6,872 nucleotides of DNA from Verrucomicrobiota bacterium (lineage in GTDB: Bacteria > Verrucomicrobiota > Verrucomicrobiia > Limisphaerales > JAGWYX01), in the NCBI GenBank assembly GCA_018969165.1, contig JAGWYX010000207.1, positions 1 to 6,872 on the forward strand, in the 5' to 3' direction. The number at the start of each line of letters is the position of its first letter. The first letter of the stretch is position 1. Below the pieces are notes generated by a model. The model was not told the DNA's origin. It ran no database searches and saw only the letters and a program-made list of their open reading frames with translations. The translations under genes were made by a program, and so were the position numbers. Positions 1 to 5,304 of this stretch are shown piece after piece.

Positions 1-700
1 GGAGGAATTCCATGTAAAGCTCCGGCTGTTGCTCGCGTTTTCGGAAAACGAACTGCGGTTGCCGCTTCTCTGGATAGAATTCGAGTTCCAGCTTTTGAAG
101 CAGAACGGGATGGTGAAACTTTTCCCCAACTTCCGGAGCGCATTGCAACAGGCCATCGCCAACAAGCAATTCCATGTGCTCACCCTCCCGTTGCAGAATC
201 CCATACCACTCGTACGCAAGCTGGAAAAGTCTCAACGATTCGCGGGCGGGCCGCTCACTCACGCTCCACAGCTCACGCTCTCGTTTCCAACTGCGCAGCA
301 GCAAGGGCCGACGTGACTCCGCATCGAAACGCTCAATAACCGTTCGACCGTCTCTGCCGACGACATTGCGGGTCGGCTGAACTTCAACTGTGCCGGGAAT
401 TTCTCGCCAACCGGGCTTCAACCACTCCACCAACGCTGGAGGCGGCGCTGGGCACTGAGTGACATCGGGCCACGTGAGGCGGAGCACGACGTCGCTGTCC
501 CCACTTTCATCATCCGATTCGCCAACGTCTCGAAACACCTCGACCGACGCGTGCAACGGAAGGTCTTTCAACCAAAGCGAACGCGGCTGTTGAGCGATGT
601 TCCGCACCGGCGGAAAGCGAAGGTCTATGTATGCCTTGAGAAACTCGAAGAGCTTGGTCAACCGTTCTCGCATTGGCGGCGTATTTGGTTGATCGCTCAT
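1..700 (-). CDS. N-terminal part of a large protein, tentatively SF1 helicase-like (partial)
   Basis: An open frame of 233 codons starts at the ATG at 700-698 (MSDQPNTPPMRERL...) and runs off the window edge without a stop, so only the N-terminus is visible. The composition is protein-like, with mixed hydrophobic and charged residues. Landmarks are RLTKLFEFLKAYIDLRFPPV near residues 13-32, an acidic patch (DDESGDSD) near 70, PALVEWLKPGW near 95, and LRLFQLAYEWYGILQREGEHMELLVGDGLL followed by HHPVLLQKLELEFYP near 170-210. The order 'Y/F-rich helix, E-x-E-L-x-x-G-x-G-L-L, HPVLLQ-x-x-L-E-F' recalls the N-terminal region of large SF1 helicase proteins (AAA_11/AAA_12, sometimes with a C-terminal nuclease) seen in defence contexts. 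That assignment is from memory of the pattern; no Walker motif falls inside the window. No strong Shine-Dalgarno precedes the ATG. The frame stays open upstream, but MSDQ is the natural start. The gene is separated from nirK by about 450 bases, so it is probably a separate transcription unit. Confidence 0.6.
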   Translation of the reverse strand, partial: MSDQPNTPPMRERLTKLFEFLKAYIDLRFPPVRNIAQQPRSLWLKDLPLHASVEVFRDVGESDDESGDSDVVLRLTWPDVTQCPAPPPALVEWLKPGWREIPGTVEVQPTRNVVGRDGRTVIERFDAESRRPLLLRSWKRERELWSVSERPARESLRLFQLAYEWYGILQREGEHMELLVGDGLLQCAPEVGEKFHHPVLLQKLELEFYPEKRQPQFVFRKREQQPELYMEFL

Positions 701-817
701 GGCCGGATTCTGCCGCGATTTCAATTGGCAAACAAGACGAACAAATGGCGCCCCGGCCGAGGGATTGCTTCGACGTTCACCGGTACCGGTTCATGGCGTG
801 TACTGGAATTCTCCCAA

Positions 818-1078
818 TCAGGCGGAACGTAGCCAGGCCGCCCACACGTCTTTTGCCTCTGCCGAGATGGCCGCCATTCTGGCAGGGTCCGGCGGCGGAA
901 GCGGCAGTTCGGGTTGTTCGACTCCCCCGCGGACGGACGGGTGGCAGTTGCCGCAGAATTGCCACGACGCCGAACGGGTCCGGCGGTTCCCAAAGGTTGC
1001 GCACCAGACGCAACCACCCGGATGCCTCACAAAAACGCGTGCACGAACCCTCGGGTCAAGTGCGAGCGGCGGTGGATT
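818..1078 (-). other. Open frame with CxxC and CxxCH motifs, possible gene relic
   Basis: This minus-strand frame runs from just after a TAA (1081-1079) to a TGA (820-818), 86 codons. The only initiator before the cysteine motifs is a GTG at 1030, which has no good ribosome-binding site. The frame contains CVWC followed 17 residues later by CGNCH, and then a proline-rich stretch ending in AEAKDVWAAWLRSA. Four cysteines in two CxxC pairs could suggest a zinc ribbon, and CGNCH formally matches a haem c site. There is no signal peptide and no partner domain. It may be a decayed gene, a piece of a dispersed repeat, or chance. I do not recognise a family and assign no function. Confidence 0.2.
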
Positions 1079-1098
1079 TTACGAGGCTATTTGTGAGG
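1025..1098. repeat. Short inverted repeat, 9 bp arms
   Basis: CCTCACAAA at 1025-1033 is the exact reverse complement of TTTGTGAGG at 1090-1098, with 56 bases between the arms. The arms are too far apart to be a simple terminator and no T-run follows. They could be the ends of a very small mobile-element remnant or a long-range stem. No flanking target duplication is obvious. Confidence 0.3.
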
Positions 1099-1152
1099 GC
1101 GGCTCGATTTCACCCAGTGTTTTCGGGTCTTGGGCGCGGGCTTGGGCCCAGG

Positions 1153-2223
1153 TTACGGCGCGCCGGTGGTTTTCGCCTGGGCGACCTCGGTCCGGCAGCG
1201 CACGTCCGCTGGCGCCTGGCCCACCAGAAGCGGTGAGCGGTACAAGTCCGGCCGCGCCGCACCTTCGACCTCGATATCGCCCATGGCGCCCAATTCCATG
1301 TGGGCCATCGCATGATCCACCAGCGCATAGCTGCCGGGCACCTCGAAGGTGCACTCGACCACGGTGGCGCCGCCGGCCGGCACCAGGGTGGTCTGGATAA
1401 GGTGCTCGGGCGAGGCGGTGAAAGTGCCCTCGCGATAAACGTTCTGGAAGATGGTGCCCACGGCATGGAATGAGGAGATGCAGTTGGGCCCGATGTTGCC
1501 GAAGTAAATCCGGACGCGCTCGCCGGTCTTGGCGCGCAGGGCGTTTTTACCGAGCAGGGAGAGCTTGCTGCCGTTGAAGACGACGAACTGCGGTTGGGCC
1601 GCCAGGGCGGCTTCGTGCGAGTAGTGCAGGACTTTCTGGTCCGGCGCCGGCTTCTCGGTGTAGAACTCGCTTTGCATCACGTAGAACTCGTGATCGACGT
1701 TGGGCAAGCCGCCCTCGGGCTCGACCAGGATCACGCCATACATGCCGTTGGCGATGTGATCGAGCATCGGCGAGACCGCGCAGTGATAAATGTAGAGACC
1801 GGGATGCAGCAGCTTGAAGCACGCGACCGTCTCCTGGCCGCCCGGCACGGCCGTTGTCACTGCCGAGCCGCCGCCTGGACCGGCGACGGCGTGAAAATCG
1901 AGGTTGTGCGGCATGCCGCTCGGGTCGTGATTCGTCAGGTGGACCTCGAGGGTGTCGCCGACGCGGGTGCGGATGAAGGGCCCGGGCGCGTGCCCGTTGA
2001 AGGTCCAGAACCGGTATTGGTGCCAGCCATCGAGGGTGCCGTCCACCACTTGCACATCGAGGCGGGCCGCCACTGTCGCCGGCTCGGTGCGCGTGATCGG
2101 CGGCGGCACGGCGGGGGCAAAGGTCAGTTGGGCCTCCTCGCGGGGCAGTTCGGCGCCGGCCAGCGTGAGCGCGAGGCCGAGCAGGCCGGCCATCGTCAGC
2201 GGGGTTGCAAATCTGTTTTTCAT
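1153..2223 (-). CDS. nirK: Copper-containing nitrite reductase (AniA-like NirK)
   Basis: A 356-residue protein that reduces nitrite to nitric oxide in the cell envelope. Residues 1-24 form a signal peptide (MKNR, hydrophobic core, LAGA before ELPR); there is no lipobox, so the product should be soluble periplasmic rather than a lipoprotein like Neisseria AniA. Two cupredoxin domains follow. The type 1 copper ligands are H106 (MPHN), C148 (YHC), H156 and M161 (DHIANGM). The type 2 ligands are H111 (DFH), H147 (YHC) and H304 (LVDH). The catalytic pair is D109 and H253 (SSFHAVG). The 8-residue C-to-H spacing and the segments HIANGMYGVILVEP, EFYVMQSEFYT and VQTTLVPAGG-like (IQTTLVPAGG) match the AniA-type class rather than the Alcaligenes class. 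No extra haem or cupredoxin domain is fused. Start: ATG 2223-2221, directly before the signal peptide; no Shine-Dalgarno is visible. No other denitrification gene lies in the window. An FNR-type palindrome lies upstream at 2262-2275. The gene follows ilvD on the same strand after 277 bases. Confidence 0.95.
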   Translation of the reverse strand: MKNRFATPLTMAGLLGLALTLAGAELPREEAQLTFAPAVPPPITRTEPATVAARLDVQVVDGTLDGWHQYRFWTFNGHAPGPFIRTRVGDTLEVHLTNHDPSGMPHNLDFHAVAGPGGGSAVTTAVPGGQETVACFKLLHPGLYIYHCAVSPMLDHIANGMYGVILVEPEGGLPNVDHEFYVMQSEFYTEKPAPDQKVLHYSHEAALAAQPQFVVFNGSKLSLLGKNALRAKTGERVRIYFGNIGPNCISSFHAVGTIFQNVYREGTFTASPEHLIQTTLVPAGGATVVECTFEVPGSYALVDHAMAHMELGAMGDIEVEGAARPDLYRSPLLVGQAPADVRCRTEVAQAKTTGAP

Positions 2224-2233
2224 ATCTGCCCGG

Positions 2234-2239
2234 ACGATA
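2234..2239 (-). promoter_or_regulatory. Candidate -10 hexamer of the nirK promoter
   Basis: TATCGT on the minus strand matches TATAAT at four positions, including the key first, second and last bases. It lies 22 bases downstream of the FNR-like box and 10 bases before the nirK ATG. This spacing puts transcription start near 2227, giving a leader of about four bases. Confidence 0.4.
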
Positions 2240-2261
2240 CCGCCCGAGGCGGGGGCCGGGA

Positions 2262-2275
2262 TTGAGGTAAATCAA
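2262..2275 (-). promoter_or_regulatory. FNR/DNR-type operator upstream of nirK
   Basis: The minus strand reads TTGAT-TTAC-CTCAA, one mismatch from the Crp/Fnr-family consensus TTGAT-N4-ATCAA. Its centre lies 45.5 bases upstream of the nirK start codon and is placed at -41.5 relative to the start site predicted from the -10 hexamer at 2239-2234. That is the class II activator position. nirK genes are classically controlled by FNR/NNR/DNR proteins responding to low oxygen or nitric oxide, so the position fits the gene. The site was found by eye and has no experimental support. Confidence 0.5.
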
Positions 2276-2500
2276 AAATTATCCAGAAACCCGATTGGTT
2301 CACTCGAACTGAATTAAATGAGGTCGGTGAATTCTCCTCAGAAATTTCAGTCACCTTTGCCACGCATCTTCGATTGCTCTTGGCTTGCGTTCGTTCCACC
2401 TGCGCGCCTCGCTCAGAGAGTCCTTGCGGGGAAAACCACCGACCGCGGAAGCGACGTGAGAACTTGATTTGGTTACAGCATGTTCCACTGTTCAAGGAAT

Positions 2501-4282
2501 CTAGCGGGCAGGCGCGTGTGCCCGGCGAACCCGGCGAGCTGAACGTCCACGACGGGCCCGCAGCGGCTTCTCCGCGCGAGGGGCGGGAACCAATTGGGGG
2601 CGTGGCGCGACGCCGGGCGCCGCGAAGACGGCGCCGGTGCTGGCGCTGGTGGCCATCTGCGCGTAGCGCGCCAGCCAACCGGTTTGAACTCGAGGCTCGG
2701 GCGCGCGCCAGGAGCGTTGCCGCCGGGCGAGTTCGCGGGCGGTCAACTGCACCGACAAGCGTCGTGCCACGATGTCGATCTCGATGAGGTCGCCGTCGCG
2801 GAGCAGGGCGATCGGGCCGCCCGCGGCGGCTTCGGGTGAGACGTGGCCGATGCAGGCGCCGCGGGTGCCGCCGCTGAACCGGCCGTCGGTGATCAGCGCC
2901 ACCTGCTCGCCCAGGCCCTGGCCCATGAGATAACTGGTGGGCGCCAGCATTTCCTGCATCCCGGGACCGCCGCGCGGACCTTCGTAACGGATCACGACGA
3001 CGTGCCCGGGTTTGACTTTCCGGGCCAGAATCCCGGCGCAAGCCTCTTCCTGGGATTCGAAGACAATGGCGGGCCCGGTGTGTCGATGCATTCTTGGGTT
3101 CACACCGGCGGTCTTGATCACCGCACCGTCCGGCGCCAGGTTGCCCCGCAGGATTGCCAAGCCACCCTCGGCGCTGTAGGCGCGATCAAGCGGGCGGATG
3201 CAATCCGGGTCCTTGATTTCGGCGCCAGCGATGTTTTCCAGGAGCGTCAAACCGGTCACGGTGATCGTGCCGGTGCGCAGCAGCCCGGGGATTTTGCTGA
3301 CTTCCCTCAGGATCGCGCTGATGCCGCCCGCGCGGTCCACGTCCTCGACATGGTAGGCGGAAGAGGGCGCGACCTTGCAGAGGTTCGGGCAGCGCCGGGA
3401 CAATTGGTCGATGCGTTCCAGGTCGTAGTCGAGTCCGGCTTCGTGGGCGATGGCCAGCGTGTGCAGAATGGTGTTAGAGCTGCCGCCCATGGCCAGGTCG
3501 AGCACCAGGGCATTGTCGATGGCGTCGCGGGTGACGATCTTCCGCGGCACCAGGGATTCGCGGACCATCTCGACGATGCGCCGGCCGGCGGCCTGCCAGA
3601 GTTGGGTGCGGCGCGGGTCGGTGGCGAGGATGGTGCCATTGCCGGGCAGGGCGAGGCCGATCGCCTCGGTCAAGCAATTCATCGAGTTGGCGGTGAACAT
3701 GCCCGAGCACGAACCGGGGCCGGGGCAGGCGGCGCATTCCAGTTCGAGCAATTGCCCTTCGGTGAGCCGGCCGGTTTTGAACTCGCCGATGCCTTCGAAG
3801 ACGCTGACCAGGTCAAGCGCGCGTCCGTTGGGGGCGCGGCCGGCGGCCATCGGCCCGCCGCTGGCGAAGAGCGTCGGGATATTACAGCGGAGCGCGCCCA
3901 TCATCATGCCGGGGACGATCTTGTCGCAGTTGGGGATGCAGGCCACGGCGTCGAACTGGTGCGCGCTGAGCATGGTCTCGACGCAATCGGCGATCAGCTC
4001 GCGGCTGGGCAGCGAGTATTTCATGCCGCTGTGGCCCATGGCGATGCCGTCGCAGATGCCGATGGCGTTGAACTCGAACGGAGTGCCGCCCGCCGCGCGG
4101 ATGGCGTCCTTGATGATGGCGGCGACGTGGGGCAGGTGCACGTGGCCGGGGACAATGTCGGTGTAGGAATTACAGACCGCGATGAACGGCTTGTCGAGGT
4201 CCGCGCTGCTCAGCCCGGTGGCGCGGAGCAGGCTGCGGTGCGGGGCGCGCTCGAACCCCTTTTTGACGGCGTCACTGCGCAT
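2501..4282 (-). CDS. ilvD: Dihydroxy-acid dehydratase
   Basis: A 593-residue cytoplasmic Fe-S enzyme that dehydrates 2,3-dihydroxy-isovalerate and 2,3-dihydroxy-3-methylvalerate in valine, leucine and isoleucine synthesis. The start MRSDAVKKGFERAPHRSLLRATGL is the canonical IlvD N-terminus, so the ATG at 4282-4280 is secure although no Shine-Dalgarno precedes it. Cluster cysteines are C37 (AVCNSY), C119 (IPNCDK) and C192 (GSCSGMF). D120 and K121 of the NCDK motif fit the Mg2+ site with its carbamylated lysine. Other signatures are ICDGIAMGHSGM (77-87), GPRGGPGM (435-442) and GRFSGGTRG (467-475), the last holding the catalytic serine. Similarity to the family ends near residue 552 (SASTGAVF). 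About 40 Arg/Ala/Pro-rich residues follow, an unusual tail that may come from loss of the original stop. There is no ilv or leu neighbour; nirK follows after 277 bases. An FNR-like palindrome sits upstream at 4320-4333. Confidence 0.95.
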   Translation of the reverse strand: MRSDAVKKGFERAPHRSLLRATGLSSADLDKPFIAVCNSYTDIVPGHVHLPHVAAIIKDAIRAAGGTPFEFNAIGICDGIAMGHSGMKYSLPSRELIADCVETMLSAHQFDAVACIPNCDKIVPGMMMGALRCNIPTLFASGGPMAAGRAPNGRALDLVSVFEGIGEFKTGRLTEGQLLELECAACPGPGSCSGMFTANSMNCLTEAIGLALPGNGTILATDPRRTQLWQAAGRRIVEMVRESLVPRKIVTRDAIDNALVLDLAMGGSSNTILHTLAIAHEAGLDYDLERIDQLSRRCPNLCKVAPSSAYHVEDVDRAGGISAILREVSKIPGLLRTGTITVTGLTLLENIAGAEIKDPDCIRPLDRAYSAEGGLAILRGNLAPDGAVIKTAGVNPRMHRHTGPAIVFESQEEACAGILARKVKPGHVVVIRYEGPRGGPGMQEMLAPTSYLMGQGLGEQVALITDGRFSGGTRGACIGHVSPEAAAGGPIALLRDGDLIEIDIVARRLSVQLTARELARRQRSWRAPEPRVQTGWLARYAQMATSASTGAVFAAPGVAPRPQLVPAPRAEKPLRARRGRSARRVRRAHAPAR

Positions 4283-4291
4283 AGGGGTCTA

Positions 4292-4297
4292 AACCTA
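4292..4297 (-). promoter_or_regulatory. Candidate -10 hexamer of the ilvD promoter
   Basis: TAGGTT on the minus strand keeps only the first, second and last bases of TATAAT and would be weak alone. It was picked because it sits exactly 22 bases below the upstream palindrome and 9 bases before the ilvD ATG, matching the nirK arrangement. The predicted start near 4285 leaves a three-base leader. Confidence 0.25.
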
Positions 4298-4319
4298 GAA
4301 CCACGAACCGGCGCCCACT

Positions 4320-4333
4320 TTGATGCATGTCAA
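4320..4333 (-). promoter_or_regulatory. FNR/DNR-type palindrome upstream of ilvD
   Basis: The minus strand reads TTGAC-ATGC-ATCAA, one mismatch from TTGAT-N4-ATCAA, and this time the mismatch is in the other half-site from the nirK box. Its centre is 44.5 bases upstream of the ilvD start codon, almost the same as for nirK. It contains a TTGACA that could be read as a -35 box, but no good -10 lies 16-18 bases downstream of that hexamer. This is either a Crp/Fnr-family operator or a chance match. Confidence 0.4.
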
Positions 4334-4444
4334 GGCCTCGGTCGTTCGCGTCGGCCGAGCCAAACTCGATGGGACCGGCGGAAGGCCGGACGACGAACCG
4401 CTTCACTCACATGGACGCCGCGGCTCCTTTTGGGAATGGCAACA

Positions 4445-4579
4445 ATTCAGGTAGGGACGGCGCGCTGCGCCGTCCGCGCCGCGTGCGGCGGCGCGCCCGA
4501 TGGCGGGGACGGCCCCGGCCACCACGGTCTTCCCGCTCGACTTGGGCGGGACGCCTCAACGAGGCGTCTCCACCTGAAT
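4445..4579. repeat. 135-bp palindrome-bearing element with terminal inverted repeats (MITE/REPIN-like)
   Basis: The left end ATTCAGGTAGGGACG (4445-4459) and the reverse complement of the right end (4565-4579), ATTCAGGTGGAGACG, agree at 13 of 15 positions. Inside the left end is a perfect hairpin, GGACGGCGC-GCT-GCGCCGTCC (4455-4475). Inside the right end is a second one, GACGCCTC-AAC-GAGGCGTC (4550-4568), extendable by two pairs including a G-T. The middle is very GC-rich, with a third weaker stem around 4476-4495. No protein is encoded. The structure is that of a non-autonomous or REP-type repeat. Similar 'GGACGGCGC...' units are, to my recollection, dispersed in Verrucomicrobiota genomes; only one copy is in this window. 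A transposase relic lies 280 bases downstream. Confidence 0.6.
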
Positions 4580-4627
4580 ATATTTTCCGGAACGCGCATC
4601 GCTTCCTTCTCGTTTCGATCCGGCAAG

Positions 4628-4657
4628 TTGACGCGTGGGAATCACGGGTGATAAGAT
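4628..4657 (+). promoter_or_regulatory. Sigma70-like promoter for the antitoxin-like ORF
   Basis: TTGACG (4628-4633) matches the -35 consensus at five of six positions, and TAAGAT (4652-4657) matches the -10 at four of six, with an 18-base spacer. The predicted transcription start coincides with the GTG at 4664, so the message could be leaderless. A weak GGA at 4658-4660 is the only ribosome-binding candidate. Confidence 0.4.
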
Positions 4658-4663
4658 GGAAGC

Positions 4664-4834
4664 GTGCTGACGCAGATCATCACCAAAGCGCCTGCCCATC
4701 CGACAATCCTCCCGGAGCGGAAGCGGCGCGCCGTGTGGGAGCGCGCGGCGGGGGCGTGGAAGGGCCGCGGTGCGGCCCGCATCCGTGCGCTCGGCGCGAG
4801 CCGCCGGCAGTGGGCACGCCGTGCCGCGCGCTGA
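4664..4834 (+). CDS. VapB-like antitoxin, small ORF
   Basis: A 56-residue frame from GTG (4664) to TGA (4832-4834). An in-frame TAA at 4652-4654 means GTG is the first usable start. The product is basic. The arrangement 'RKRRAVWERAAGAWKGR ... RIRALGASRRQWARR' resembles the short antitoxins that pair with PIN-domain toxins, which commonly show W-K-x-R followed by a basic R-R-x-W segment. Family assignment rests on this pattern and on the neighbour: the next frame opens one base after the stop and begins VFTLDTNAI, a PIN-toxin start. Antitoxins of this kind bind their toxin and repress their own promoter. The toxin partner is broken, so this ORF is probably a relic or an orphan antitoxin. It is the only plausible plus-strand gene in the window. 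Confidence 0.45.
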   Translation: MLTQIITKAPAHPTILPERKRRAVWERAAGAWKGRGAARIRALGASRRQWARRAAR

Positions 4835-4835
4835 C

Positions 4836-4973
4836 GTGTTCACGCTCGACACGAATGCGATCAAGCTGCGGATCGCGGCGCGGTTGCGGTGGAAGACGAC
4901 GCTGACGATACAAGGAATCGCCCAACGACTCCAGATGGGGGGCTGGGAAAGCCCGAATCACAAGCCCTATCTG
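4836..4973 (+). pseudogene. VapC-like toxin start joined to transposase C-terminal tail
   Basis: A GTG at 4836, one base after the antitoxin-like stop, opens VFTLDTNAI. This is the typical first strand of a PIN-domain RNase, including the first conserved acidic residue. After these nine residues the same frame reads KLRIAARLRWKTT followed by LTIQGIAQRLQMGGW and ESPNHKPYL. That is not PIN sequence; it resembles the C-terminal helix-turn-helix tail of REP-associated/IS200-like Y1 transposases ('AARLRxETTLTIxxIAxRLxMG'). The rest of the toxin, including its other acidic residues, is absent, and so is the catalytic HUH/Tyr part of the transposase. The frame stays open to TAA at 5304-5306, but nothing after about 4973 is recognisable. 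I read this as a toxin gene truncated by a mobile-element remnant. Both family calls are from memory of motifs. Confidence 0.45.
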
Positions 4974-5280
4974 GAACCCGCCGCCATGTGTCAGCCGTGG
5001 CCAGGGTGTTCAGGGACTACCGCCAAGAACTGGTTCCAGGAAAGGGCAGAAAACCGCATCCGCGTGGGCAATCAGGGCGTGCTCTTTGAGAACTCCGCCT
5101 CCAGAATCCCGTGGTGCAATGGGCTGTCAGCGGTTTGGCCAAGGTTCACGAAGACACTTTGGCCGAGCGACGCCGCCTGGGCGCGGACGACAGGGATGCT
5201 ACAGCCTACTACTTCCGGGAGCGCGGCGATGGCATCGCGTGCGTTGCGCAGAGCTCCGCGGGCCCAGCCAAAATCCCGCT
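4974..5280. other. Stretch without a recognisable gene
   Basis: The plus-strand chimeric frame continues open here but resembles nothing known. On the minus strand, the frame of the CRTAC1-like gene stays open for 76 codons after its TAA, ending at TGA 5074-5072; it reads as low-confidence sequence such as GALRNARDAIAALPEVVG and SLGQSVFVNLGQTAD. A third frame on the plus strand (AVSGLAKVHEDTLAERRRLG, near 5121-5180) is also open. With three competing frames and no start signals, I call no gene. The region may be a further part of the mobile-element scar. Confidence 0.4.
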
Positions 5281-5304
5281 CCGCGGCACCGTCCGCGGTT
5301 TTTT
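5281..5304 (+). terminator. Intrinsic terminator, plus strand
   Basis: CCGCGG (5281-5286), loop CACCGT (5287-5292), CCGCGG (5293-5298), then six T (5299-5304). This is a six-pair all-GC stem followed at once by a T-run, a textbook rho-independent terminator for plus-strand transcripts. The T-run overlaps the TAA stop of the minus-strand gene at 5305-5303. Read on the minus strand the same hairpin has A6 before it and only ATTTT seven bases after it, so it is much poorer in that direction. Confidence 0.55.

Larger units (their letters stand above)
701..1152. other. Intergenic stretch without a convincing gene
   Basis: About 450 bases separate the nirK stop from the start of the helicase-like gene. 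Several overlapping open frames exist on both strands, as expected in GC-rich DNA, and none has a clear ribosome-binding site or a recognisable domain. A minus-strand frame (818-1078) and a 9-bp inverted repeat (1025-1098) are listed separately. A short stem GTGGCA/TGCCAC lies at 941-946 and 960-965. Just after the nirK stop there is a 5-bp GC stem (TGGGC...GCCCA on the minus strand) with no T-run, so it is a poor terminator. Confidence 0.5.

Noticed and set aside
818..1030. CGNCH read as a c-type cytochrome partner of NirK
   Set aside because: There is no signal peptide, no distal Met or His in a plausible place and no cytochrome-like sequence around the motif. One CxxCH match in an uncertain frame is not enough.
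2337..2352. Palindromic CAGAAATTTCAG upstream of nirK
   Set aside because: Only the 8-base core GAAATTTC is symmetric. It is short, has no known regulator match and could be chance.
2358..2370. AAGATGCGT on the minus strand as an NsrR half-site upstream of nirK
   Set aside because: Only one half-site is present, with no inverted partner at the right distance.
4305..4333. TTGACA (4333-4328) as the -35 box of an ilvD sigma70 promoter
   Set aside because: At 16-18 base spacing the sequence is GC-rich with no TATAAT-like hexamer. The hexamer is better explained as half of the palindrome.
2843..4651. A 602-codon open frame on the plus strand
   Set aside because: It is antisense to most of ilvD, whose protein is fully recognisable with all motifs. 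The plus-strand product is Gly/Ala/Asp-rich with no domain, a typical GC-rich shadow.
4327..4905. A 192-codon plus-strand frame across the repeat
   Set aside because: It reads straight through the palindromic element and into the antitoxin-like ORF in another frame; its product is Arg/Pro-rich and not protein-like.
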